Assembly: GCF_042885655.1 (NCBI RefSeq)
Contig: NZ_JBHVRO010000001.1
Location: 248,001 to 312,000, forward strand
From: Psychrobacillus sp042885655
GTDB lineage: Bacteria; Bacillota; Bacilli; Bacillales_A; Planococcaceae
DNA: 64,000 bases
Reading direction: 5' to 3'
The translations under genes and the position numbers were made by a program. Of this stretch, positions 43,717 through 51,694 are shown in pieces; the first letter of the stretch is position 1; each line of letters begins with the position of its first letter. The notes below the pieces were generated by a model, which did not search any database, was not told the DNA's origin, and saw only the letters and a program-made list of their open reading frames with translations.

Positions 43717-43763
43717 CTAATAGAGATGGGGTAAACACGTTTTTTAACTTAGGGGGTAAGATA

Positions 43764-45125
43764 ATGAAAAAAGTTTTAATTGCAAACAGGGGAGAAATTG
43801 CTAGACGTATTATAAAGACATGTAAAAAGTTAAACATTGAAACAGTCGCAATATTTTCGGAGGCCGACGAAGAGTTACCATATGTGAAAGAAGCAGATTA
43901 TGCTTTTTTGATCGGACCTAATCCAGTTCAACAATCATATTTAAAAGTAGATGACATTATTGAACTTGCAAAAAAAGAGCAAGTTGATGCTATTCATCCA
44001 GGATATGGTTTTTTATCAGAAAATGCGGATTTTGCTCGAAAAGCGGAAGCAGCCGGAATCACATTTATTGGTCCAAAACCTGAAACAATTGAAAAGATGG
44101 GAGATAAAATTGCTTCTCGATTGACGATGATTAAAGCAGAAGTTCCTGTTGTTCCAGGAACTGAAGACGGTTTAGCGACTATTACGGATGCAAAAGAGGC
44201 CGCTTTAAAAATTGGTTATCCTATTATGCTTAAAGCAAGTGCAGGTGGCGGTGGAATCGGAATGATTCGTTGCGACGATGAAGAGACTTTAGAGAAACAC
44301 TTTGAGTCCATTAAAACAAGAGCAAAATCTTATTTTGGAAATGATGTCGTATTTTTAGAGAAGTTTATCGATGCATCTCGACATATTGAAGTGCAGATTT
44401 TTGGAGATAAAGCTGGAAATATCGTTCATTTATTTGAACGTAATTGCTCCGTTCAACGCAGAAATCAAAAAGTACTTGAAGAGTCGCCATCACCTAATTT
44501 TCCGCAGGAAGCACGACAAAAATTGTTTGAAGCTGCAGTTAAAGCTGCGAGAGCAGTAGATTATGTAAATGCAGGGACAGTAGAATTTATAGTGGATCAA
44601 AATCATCAATTTTATTTTTTAGAAATGAATACAAGACTTCAAGTAGAGCACCCAGTAACAGAAGCGGTTACAGGATTTGACTTAGTTGAATGGCAGTTAA
44701 AGGTAGCCGCTGGAGAAGATCTGCCTGTAAAAGACCAACAATTAATCACTTCAGATGGACATGCATTAGAATTTAGAATCTATGCGGAGGATCCAAAAAC
44801 ATTCTTTCCTTCACCAGGGACAATCACGAACGAATATTGGGGAGATTCAGCAGAAATTCGATTTGATGCAGGATATGAAGAGGGAAACAAAGTAACTCCT
44901 TTTTATGATCCAATGATTTCTAAAGTTATTATCCATGCAGAAAATAGAAAATTGGCAATCGAGAAAGCGCAAAAAGTATTTTCTTCTGCTAAAATAGAAG
45001 GTGTGAAAACAAATATTGATTTGTTTAAACAATTTTTAGATGCAGAAAGCTTTAAGAGTGGTATTTATTCAACATCCGTTTTAGGGGAATGGATGCAACA
45101 ACAAAGGGAGGAAATTTCAAAATGA
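43764..45125 (+). CDS. Acyl-CoA carboxylase biotin carboxylase subunit
   Basis: ATP-grasp biotin carboxylase of 453 residues. KVLIANRGEIARRII at the start, HPGYGFLSENADFA near 75, the glycine loop KASAGGGGIGMI near 159 and EMNTRLQVEHPVTE near 287 are all present. It carboxylates the biotin on the small carrier encoded next. As it sits with a separate carrier and a propionyl/methylcrotonyl-type carboxyltransferase, it belongs to an acyl-CoA carboxylase and not to the AccABCD acetyl-CoA enzyme. GGGGG lies before ATG 43764. Its stop overlaps the next start (ATGA). Confidence 0.92.
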   Translation: MKKVLIANRGEIARRIIKTCKKLNIETVAIFSEADEELPYVKEADYAFLIGPNPVQQSYLKVDDIIELAKKEQVDAIHPGYGFLSENADFARKAEAAGITFIGPKPETIEKMGDKIASRLTMIKAEVPVVPGTEDGLATITDAKEAALKIGYPIMLKASAGGGGIGMIRCDDEETLEKHFESIKTRAKSYFGNDVVFLEKFIDASRHIEVQIFGDKAGNIVHLFERNCSVQRRNQKVLEESPSPNFPQEARQKLFEAAVKAARAVDYVNAGTVEFIVDQNHQFYFLEMNTRLQVEHPVTEAVTGFDLVEWQLKVAAGEDLPVKDQQLITSDGHALEFRIYAEDPKTFFPSPGTITNEYWGDSAEIRFDAGYEEGNKVTPFYDPMISKVIIHAENRKLAIEKAQKVFSSAKIEGVKTNIDLFKQFLDAESFKSGIYSTSVLGEWMQQQREEISK

Positions 45126-45334
45126 AAAATTTAGAATCGACAATGGCAGGAACAGTATTTACTGTAAACGTAACAGTGGGGGAAGAGGTATCCGCTGGTC
45201 AAATAGTAATGGTGTTAGAATCAATGAAAATGGAGATTCCGGTAGAAGCTGAAGTGGCAGGAAAGATAGCTACAATTCATGCAAAAGAAGGAGATTTCGT
45301 TAACGAAGGCGATGTTCTAGTAACATTTGAATAG
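45122..45334 (+). CDS. Biotin carrier protein of acyl-CoA carboxylase
   Basis: Biotinyl domain protein of 70 residues consisting only of the attachment domain, with the target lysine (about residue 36) in ESMKMEIP. It carries carboxybiotin between the carboxylase and transferase subunits. ATG 45122 overlaps the stop of the preceding gene, with AAAGGGAGG upstream. Similar stand-alone carriers occur in the yng leucine/acyl-CoA cluster of B. subtilis. Confidence 0.92.
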   Translation: MKNLESTMAGTVFTVNVTVGEEVSAGQIVMVLESMKMEIPVEAEVAGKIATIHAKEGDFVNEGDVLVTFE

Positions 45335-45609
45335 AAAATACTCAATTCTTCTTTTTCGATCATAATATTCGGTTCAATCCGCTTTTAGCGTTGTGTCGGG
45401 TAAACTCGACCAAGAAGCTTTATCAAGTATGTTTCTATTTCTTTAATAAGGGCAGTAAGTGAATCTGTTAAGCGTTTAATCCAAAATAATATACCATTTG
45501 TAGGGTCTTTACTTNNNNNNNNNNGGGCTGGACTTATCCACCATTTGAGGGTGTTGTCGCAAATGATAAAGTTTATGGTCGAGGGGTATTCAAAGTGGGA
45601 GAAAATAAG
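45335..45609. other. Doubtful scaffold junction with foreign fragments
   Basis: After the carrier stop the sequence does not lead naturally into the carboxyltransferase. On the minus strand, 45513-45385 is an open 42-codon C-terminal piece of an unidentified protein ending in a TAA. Then ten N's follow (45515-45524). From 45526 the + strand reads GWTYPPFEGVVANDKVYGRG, a piece of an M20-family metallopeptidase (WxxPPFxxxxxDGxxYGRG type), and this runs in frame into the carboxyltransferase start region. I take this as an assembly join and not a real fusion. Confidence 0.7.
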
Positions 45610-47136
45610 GTGTATAATGAACGATTAGAAGAAAAGCTGACGTCCATTTTTGCTGGTGGGCATTCTAAATACCATGAAAAAATGAAAGAACAAAAGAAAT
45701 TATTTGTTCGTGATCGTTTAGCTTTACTTTTTGACAATGGGGAATATATAGAAGATGGCCGTTTTGCTAATGTAGAAGCTGGTGATTTACCAGCAGATGG
45801 TGTTGTTACTGCTACTGGAAAAGTGAACGGACAAACAGTTTGTGTTATGGCAAACGACTCAACGGTAAAGGCTGGTTCATGGGGATCACGCACTGTTGAG
45901 AAAATTATTCGAATCCAAGAAATAGCTGAAAAAAATAGAGTGCCGATGTTGTATTTAGTAGATTCGGCAGGTGCTCGTATAACAGATCAATTAGATATGT
46001 TTCCTAATCGTAGAGGAGCAGGAAAAATATTTCATAACCAAGTAAGACTTTCTGGTTTTATCCCGCAAATTTGTTTGTTATTTGGACCATCTGCAGCAGG
46101 CGGAGCATACATACCGGCTTTTTGTGACTTAGTTATAATGGTAGAAGGTAATGCATCAATGTATTTAGGTTCACCGCGGATGGCTGAAAAGGTTATTGGC
46201 GAAAAAGTGACGTTAGAAGAAATGGGTGGAGCTCGCATGCACTGTACTGTAAGTGGATGTGGGGATGTCCTAGCAACTTCGGAAGAAGAAGCAATTTATG
46301 AAGCTAAACGATACTTAAGTTATTTCCCGTCGAACTACACAGAAAAACCTAAAAAAGTAGAACCTAAAGCAATAAAAGAAGGAAGAACGCTAGAGGCTAT
46401 TATTCCGGAAAATCAAAATGCACCATTTGATATGTATGAAGCGATAGATGCCCTAATTGACGAAGGCTCTTTCTTTGATGTGAAAAAGTTATTCGCACCA
46501 GAGTTAATTACAGGGTTTGCTCGAATCGAAGGACAAGCAGTTGGTATTATTGCAAACCAACCAAAAGCAAAGGGTGGAGTACTTTTTGTAGATTCAGCAG
46601 ATAAATCTGCGAAATTTATATCCCTTTGTGATGCATTTTCCATTCCATTACTATTTTTAGCAGATGTCCCTGGGTTTATGATTGGAACTAAGGTAGAACG
46701 TGCTGGAATTATTCGACATGGTGCGAAACTAATTGCTGCCATGAGTTCTGCAACAGTTCCAAAAATCTCTGTTATTGTGCGTAAAGCGTATGGAGCAGGG
46801 TTATATGCAATGGCAGGTCCAGCATTTGAACCGGATGTATGTATCGCGTTACCTACTGCACAAATTGCTGTTATGGGTCCAGAAGCAGCAGTTAATGCTG
46901 TATACTCCAATAAAATTGAAGCAATCGAAGATCCAAAAGAACGGTTAAAGTTTGTGCAAGAAAAGCATGCCGAATATAAAGAAGAAATTGATATTTATAA
47001 ACTTGCTTCTGAAATGATTATCGATGAAATTGTTGCGCCAAGTGATTTACGTAACGAACTTGCTAATCGTTTTAGATACTACGAAAATAAAGAAATTGCG
47101 GTGGCACCTCGAAAACATCCAGTGCTTCCTGTTTAA
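45610..47136 (+). CDS. Acyl-CoA carboxylase carboxyltransferase subunit
   Basis: Carboxyltransferase of about 508 residues in the propionyl-CoA / methylmalonyl-CoA decarboxylase alpha class. GGHSKYHEKMKEQ and VRDRLALLFD at the N-terminus, SAGARITDQ near 122, FGPSAAGGAYIPAFCD near 156 and, in the second crotonase half, DVPGFMIGTKVERAGIIRHGAKL near 355 are typical. It moves the carboxyl group from carboxybiotin to an acyl-CoA, probably propionyl-CoA. GTG 45610 follows GGGAG; the frame extends upstream only into the dubious junction, so the true N-terminus is not secure. Confidence 0.9.
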   Translation: MYNERLEEKLTSIFAGGHSKYHEKMKEQKKLFVRDRLALLFDNGEYIEDGRFANVEAGDLPADGVVTATGKVNGQTVCVMANDSTVKAGSWGSRTVEKIIRIQEIAEKNRVPMLYLVDSAGARITDQLDMFPNRRGAGKIFHNQVRLSGFIPQICLLFGPSAAGGAYIPAFCDLVIMVEGNASMYLGSPRMAEKVIGEKVTLEEMGGARMHCTVSGCGDVLATSEEEAIYEAKRYLSYFPSNYTEKPKKVEPKAIKEGRTLEAIIPENQNAPFDMYEAIDALIDEGSFFDVKKLFAPELITGFARIEGQAVGIIANQPKAKGGVLFVDSADKSAKFISLCDAFSIPLLFLADVPGFMIGTKVERAGIIRHGAKLIAAMSSATVPKISVIVRKAYGAGLYAMAGPAFEPDVCIALPTAQIAVMGPEAAVNAVYSNKIEAIEDPKERLKFVQEKHAEYKEEIDIYKLASEMIIDEIVAPSDLRNELANRFRYYENKEIAVAPRKHPVLPV

Positions 47137-47189
47137 TAAAAATAACCTTTTCAGCAATAGATTAGGTTAAATTCTCTAGTAATTTAATA

Positions 47190-47222
47190 AAAAAAGGTCT
47201 ACCAATATGGTAGGCCTTTTTA
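47190..47222 (+). terminator. Terminator of the acyl-CoA carboxylase genes
   Basis: AAAAAGGTCTACC / GGTAGGCCTTTTT stem with one mismatch and a short loop, followed by T's. Confidence 0.88.
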
Positions 47223-47276
47223 AAAAGACAAAAAATTATATTAATTTTTGTGTGCAAAGAATCCAGTATATAAAGT

Positions 47277-47872
47277 ACAGGTTGATCTCCGCTCCAGGCG
47301 GACGCTTTCTAGGGGGCAAGCATCAAGCCGCTTCGGGCCAACACGACGTTGATCACAAAGGCGTTGCCACACGATGTGGCGCTCTTAGCCTTTAAACAAT
47401 TGAATGCTCAGTACAGGATCTTGATTTGCTTGCTAATCTCCTAAGAGTCGCCGCCTTTTGACCCAATCAACAGTCCTAATTAGAAAGGCAATATGCTTGA
47501 TAAAAATAATGAGCTGGTACTTTTCTTTGTTTATCAATATGGCAAGCGGAATCAGAGAAAAAATAGGTAGTATTTACCGATATAGAAGTGAAGAGCTTCC
47601 GAAATGGTATCTTCGGAAGCTTTTAAAAGAGTAAGGAAGTAAATTTTCTCTAATTATCCAAACCAAATGCATCATGTCCTCACAAATTCCAAGAGGGCGA
47701 CGGACAAACATCCGCCACAAGATTACCGAGAAAATGGATCGTGAAGTGACGTAGTCACTTCACGATCCAAAATTCCCGTTGTAATAGTGTAGCCAATGCT
47801 TTGTCCAAAGCACTCTGATAACGGTGAAGCCAAGATGCTCTTAAAGGGCGATTGCGCTTTTTTACAACAAGA
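47277..47872 (+). repeat. Dispersed hairpin element, copy E (longest)
   Basis: The left end GTTGATCTCCGCTCCAGGCG and CAATCAAC at 47464-47471 are inverted partners around a G+C-rich segment with the hairpin TTGCCACACGATGTGGC. Then come hairpin 1 (47595-47620, arms GCTTCCGAA / TTCGGAAGC) and hairpin 2 (47735-47769, perfect 16-base-pair arms beginning TGGATCGTGAAGTGAC, loop GTA). The tail is TTTGTCCAAAGCACTCTG and GCGATTGCGCTTTTTT. It lies between co-directional genes and ends next to panE. Confidence 0.8.
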
Positions 47873-47889
47873 AAGTTGAGGTGGGGAAA

Positions 47890-48780
47890 TTGAAAATTGG
47901 GATTATAGGTGCTGGAGCAATTGGAATGCTTTTTGGTGCATATTTAGCGGATGAGAAAAATGACATATTATTTTATGTACGAAAGAATAATAAAACAGAA
48001 AATTTATACATAGAAAAAGAACCGAACGTTCCTGAACGTATTGTTTGTAATCAAGTAACTAAAATAGAAGAATTGTATGAAGTCGATTTGATTATTATCG
48101 CAGTGAAGTATCATCATTTAAACCAATTAAAAAATGAATTAGATTTACTCCCAAAAAGCATACCACTTTTATTTGTACAGAACGGCTTACTCCATGTACC
48201 TTTTGCTGATCAATTAAAGCAATCGACCATCTTAATTGGTTCTGTATTGCACGGTGCTACAAAAGTAAATCAGTATACTGTTCGTCATCTAGGAGTTGGG
48301 ATAACAACTATCGGGATTCATAGAGGTGTCTGGGATGAAGTAGACTCTTTAATACACTGTTCTTCTAACAAGTTTCCTATTATTTTTACTACTAACATTC
48401 AAGTTATCCTTTTTAAAAAAGCTTTGCTTAATTGTTTGATAAATCCTTTAACTACAATCACTCAAGTTGAAAATGGAGTATTAATAAAAAATGACTCCTA
48501 TAGGATTATTTTGAAAAATATGTATGAAGAATTAATGGGGGCATTCGAGGATTGGAGAGAGCTACTATCTTGGGAGGAGGTTGTAGAACTTTGTAAAAAT
48601 ACGGAATATAATCGTTCTTCTATGCTCACGGATTATGAGAATGGTCGTTTAATGGAAATTGATACAATTGTCGGTGCGGTAATTGACGAAGCGAAAAAAC
48701 GAAATAGGGTATTGTCTGTGTTGCACACTTTCTACTTAATGTTAAAAGAAATGAACAAAGTAGGTGATCACGATTACTAA
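47890..48780 (+). CDS. panE: 2-dehydropantoate 2-reductase (YlbQ-like)
   Basis: NADPH-dependent ketopantoate reductase of 296 residues for pantothenate synthesis. The Rossmann motif GIIGAGAIGMLFGAYLA is at the N-terminus; the catalytic lysine is likely in FKKALLNCLINPLT near residue 180. TTG 47890 lies after GAGGTGGGG; the in-frame GTG 47881 is part of that site. YlbQ occupies this position in B. subtilis. The DUF3397 gene overlaps its 3-prime end. Confidence 0.88.
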   Translation: MKIGIIGAGAIGMLFGAYLADEKNDILFYVRKNNKTENLYIEKEPNVPERIVCNQVTKIEELYEVDLIIIAVKYHHLNQLKNELDLLPKSIPLLFVQNGLLHVPFADQLKQSTILIGSVLHGATKVNQYTVRHLGVGITTIGIHRGVWDEVDSLIHCSSNKFPIIFTTNIQVILFKKALLNCLINPLTTITQVENGVLIKNDSYRIILKNMYEELMGAFEDWRELLSWEEVVELCKNTEYNRSSMLTDYENGRLMEIDTIVGAVIDEAKKRNRVLSVLHTFYLMLKEMNKVGDHDY

Positions 48781-49150
48781 AATATTTTCCTTTATTATAT
48801 TATTTCCTGTAATTCTATTTATCTTAACCTTTATAATATCGAAATACATATTAAGTAAAAGAAAAAAATCATTCGGTGTTGCAGCGGATGTGACTACTTT
48901 TTTATTATTTTTCTCTGTATCTAATGCATTTTCTATTGTATTTTCAAAAAGTATATTTTTGCTGATGATCATTATCTCTCTGCTAATAGCAACTATATTT
49001 ACATATTTAGATTGGAGAAATCAAAAAGAAATCGAAGTCATGCCTCTCCTTCGGAAAATATGGAGATTGTTATTTATATTATTATGCGTAACATATGCGT
49101 TGATTTTGTTTATCGGTGTTTTCCAATATGTATTAAAATATGTAAGCTAA
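48773..49150 (+). CDS. DUF3397 family membrane protein
   Basis: Membrane protein of about 125 residues with four helices (roughly 3-22, 35-58, 62-80 and 98-122). Pattern and position before bshC fit DUF3397, a family without known function. Start codon: an extended ribosome site AGGTGATC at 48762-48769 places the start 8 bases after its GG, exactly at ATT 48773; GTG 48764 lies inside that site. Translation is coupled to panE, whose stop is at 48778-48780. Confidence 0.75.
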   Translation: MTKIFSFIILFPVILFILTFIISKYILSKRKKSFGVAADVTTFLLFFSVSNAFSIVFSKSIFLLMIIISLLIATIFTYLDWRNQKEIEVMPLLRKIWRLLFILLCVTYALILFIGVFQYVLKYVS

Positions 49151-49325
49151 TAATTTTTAACAGGGTACATCGAAGTGATATACTCATAAGGTAATTAAAC
49201 AATCTTGCAGTGTTTGTTTTCTGCAAAAGTTTAAGCCTAGTGCGAAGTCGTTTTCTGTGTAGCTTTATAGGATGAAACAGAATATATAAGCCAAGGTGAA
49301 TTTAATAATTAGAGGTGGAAAAATC

Positions 49326-50942
49326 GTGCGAGTAGAGCAATACACACAACCATTCGCTTCCTCATTTTATAAGAAATATTTAGAAGATCCAGCTAGTTTG
49401 TCTTCTTTCTTTCATTATGAATGGAATCAAAAGGCATTAAATAATAGGCTACGGGAAACTGATTTTAATAAGCATAAAAGAAGTGATCTTGTTAAGGTTT
49501 TAAGTAGTTATATGGGTCAATTTGGAATATCTGAAAAAAGCAATATGCATTTAGAGGAATTGAAAGATAACGGAATTGTAATTATTGGTGGACAACAAGC
49601 GGGATTAATATCGGGTCCGCTGTATTCCATTCATAAAGCAATTTCAGTTATTACTTTAGCCAAGCAACAAAGAGAAATTCTTGGAGTGCCTGTAATTCCA
49701 GTATTTTGGATAGCAGGAGAAGACCATGATATAGACGAGATAAATCATGTGTACATAGAAAGAGGAAGAAGACTTCAAAAATTTGTATATCCTGAAGTAT
49801 CCAGAATTAAAAAAATGGCTTCTCAAACTACTTTAGATAAAGAAATTATGAACTCTTACTTAGAGGAATTATTTCAAAGCTTGCCAGAAACATTAAACAC
49901 AAAAGAATTATTCCAAAAGGTAACATTACTGTTAGAAAGTAATTTAACGTACAGTGATTTTTTTGCAGCGTTAATGAACTATCTTTTCCAAGAGGAAGGT
50001 TTACTATTAATAGACGCAGCATATGAACCTTTTCGAAAACTAGAAAGTGAATATTTTCAACTTTTGGTGAAGAATTCTTCACAACTCGCAAAGGTTGTGT
50101 TTGAAAATGAAGTGGCATTTGAACAAAAGGGATTTGGTACGCCAATTCAAACAAAAGAAAGTGCGGCTAATTTATTTTATGTAGAAAATGGGGAAAGATT
50201 TTTGCTTGAAAGAAAAAATGGGGATTTTGTCCATGAAGCAAAAGGAATATCTTTTTCAGAAGAAGAAATGATAGATCTCGCTAATAATTATCCAGAAAAG
50301 TTAAGTAATAATGTCGTAACTAGACCTATTATGCAAGAAATGGTCTTCCCTGTTTTAAGTTTTATCGGTGGACCTGGAGAAATTGCTTATTGGGGCACCT
50401 TAAAATCAGCATTTGAGCTCTTTAACATGAAAATGCCTGTTATAATGCCGAGATTAAGTATAACCATTGTGAATTCGAAAACCCAAAACTTGTTGGAAAA
50501 GTTTTCTTTTTCCGTACCAGATGTATGGGAAGGGAAAGTAGAAACAGCTAAACAACAATCTATTAATGAGCATAGAAGTGAAAAAATACCTGAGCTTATA
50601 GGTACTATTAAGCAAGAATTATCCGACAAGTACAAAGAACTTGAGAAACTTCTTCAAAATGAAGATTTAAAGTTAGTTCCATTAATAAATAAAAATTTGG
50701 GCTATCACGAAAAACAATTAATTTTTATCCAGAATGCAATTGAGGATACATTCCTTGGAAAGATTGATGCTTCTATTCATCGTTACGATCGATTGAATAT
50801 GGAAATGATGCCGAATGGTGGATTACAAGAAAGAACTTATTCCCCACTTCAGCTATTAAATGAGGTTGGTGTGAATCTTATCAAAGATCTTTTAGAGATA
50901 CCATTTGAATTTAACGGAAAACATCATATAGTGTTAATTTAG
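49326..50942 (+). CDS. bshC: Bacillithiol biosynthesis cysteine-adding enzyme BshC
   Basis: Protein of 538 residues (B. subtilis BshC 539) that adds cysteine to glucosaminyl-malate, the last step of bacillithiol synthesis. Typical blocks are VIIGGQQAGLISGPLYSIHKAISVI near residue 80, FWIAGEDHDIDEINH near 128 and PGEIAYWGTLK near 347. GTG 49326 follows AGAGGTGG at 8 bases. It lies upstream of mraZ, as yllA does in B. subtilis, and has its own terminator. Confidence 0.95.
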   Translation: MRVEQYTQPFASSFYKKYLEDPASLSSFFHYEWNQKALNNRLRETDFNKHKRSDLVKVLSSYMGQFGISEKSNMHLEELKDNGIVIIGGQQAGLISGPLYSIHKAISVITLAKQQREILGVPVIPVFWIAGEDHDIDEINHVYIERGRRLQKFVYPEVSRIKKMASQTTLDKEIMNSYLEELFQSLPETLNTKELFQKVTLLLESNLTYSDFFAALMNYLFQEEGLLLIDAAYEPFRKLESEYFQLLVKNSSQLAKVVFENEVAFEQKGFGTPIQTKESAANLFYVENGERFLLERKNGDFVHEAKGISFSEEEMIDLANNYPEKLSNNVVTRPIMQEMVFPVLSFIGGPGEIAYWGTLKSAFELFNMKMPVIMPRLSITIVNSKTQNLLEKFSFSVPDVWEGKVETAKQQSINEHRSEKIPELIGTIKQELSDKYKELEKLLQNEDLKLVPLINKNLGYHEKQLIFIQNAIEDTFLGKIDASIHRYDRLNMEMMPNGGLQERTYSPLQLLNEVGVNLIKDLLEIPFEFNGKHHIVLI

Positions 50943-50945
50943 TTT

Positions 50946-50977
50946 TTAAGCCTCCAATACTTGGAGGCTTTTTATAT
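50946..50977 (+). terminator. Terminator of bshC
   Basis: AAGCCTCCAA / TTGGAGGCTT perfect stem with a 3-base loop, followed by T's. Confidence 0.92.
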
Positions 50978-51091
50978 GGGTAAAATATCTTGATTTTACA
51001 CAGTTTTTTTTTTTATTTTCTTCTTTTCAGTTATCTCAACAAGTACTATTTACGCATTTTAAAAAATAAAATGACTAAATTTTAAAAATGA

Positions 51092-51137
51092 GTGGAGGAA
51101 AGTGGGGCGATGTGGTATGTTAATCTCATAAAGTGGG
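51092..51137 (+). promoter_or_regulatory. MraZ-box operator upstream of mraZ
   Basis: Three direct repeats GTGGA, GTGGG, GTGGT start at 51092, 51102 and 51112, an exact 10-base period, with a fourth GTGGG at 51133. MraZ is known to bind such tandem GTGG boxes separated by 5 bases to control its own operon. Confidence 0.7.
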
Positions 51138-51146
51138 GTGAGTAGC

Positions 51147-51578
51147 ATGTTCATGGGTGAGTATCAACATAACGTTGATCCGAAAGGCCGGTTAATCATA
51201 CCTTCCAAATTTCGGGAGCATTTAGAAGATTGCTTTGTTTTAACACGTGGTCTTGATAATTGTTTATTTGGTTATCCTATGAATGAATGGCGAAAACTCG
51301 AAGAAAAATTAAAAGAACTTCCAGTTACTAAAAAAGATGCCCGAGCATTTACTCGATTTTTCTTTTCAGGTGCAACGGAAGTTGAAATTGACAAACAAGG
51401 TCGTATTAATATCCCAAGTAATCTCCGTAGTTATGCAAAGATGGATAAAGAATGTATCATTCTTGGCGTTTCAAATCGTCTAGAAATATGGGCTAAAGAT
51501 GCATGGGAGAATTACTTTGAAGAGTCCGAGGATTCCTTCAATGATATTGCTGAAAATATGATTGGTTTTGATATTTAA
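51147..51578 (+). CDS. mraZ: Transcriptional regulator MraZ
   Basis: AbrB-like DNA-binding protein of 143 residues with two tandem half-domains, each with a DxxGR motif: HNVDPKGRLIIP near residue 8 and EIDKQGRINIP near residue 79. It forms a ring that binds repeats upstream of the division and cell wall operon. ATG 51147 matches the usual MFMGEYQHN start; GTG 51138 is unlikely. It is the first gene of the cluster. Confidence 0.96.
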   Translation: MFMGEYQHNVDPKGRLIIPSKFREHLEDCFVLTRGLDNCLFGYPMNEWRKLEEKLKELPVTKKDARAFTRFFFSGATEVEIDKQGRINIPSNLRSYAKMDKECIILGVSNRLEIWAKDAWENYFEESEDSFNDIAENMIGFDI

Positions 51579-51694
51579 CTTAATTCTGGGAAATTAAGAC
51601 TGGAGATAAAGTTATAGCCTCAGACGGAGCTAGCTCTATAACAATCTAGACTCAAAATTAGCTAAAGCGAATTAGAAAAGAGGAGGAAAAAGGC

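Noticed and set aside
45526..47136. Peptidase-carboxyltransferase fusion protein
   Set aside because: Only about 23 residues of the peptidase are present, directly after an N gap; an assembly join is far more likely.
47207..47395. Small open frame downstream of the acyl-CoA carboxylase
   Set aside because: Begins inside the terminator hairpin and runs through the dispersed element; no ribosome site.
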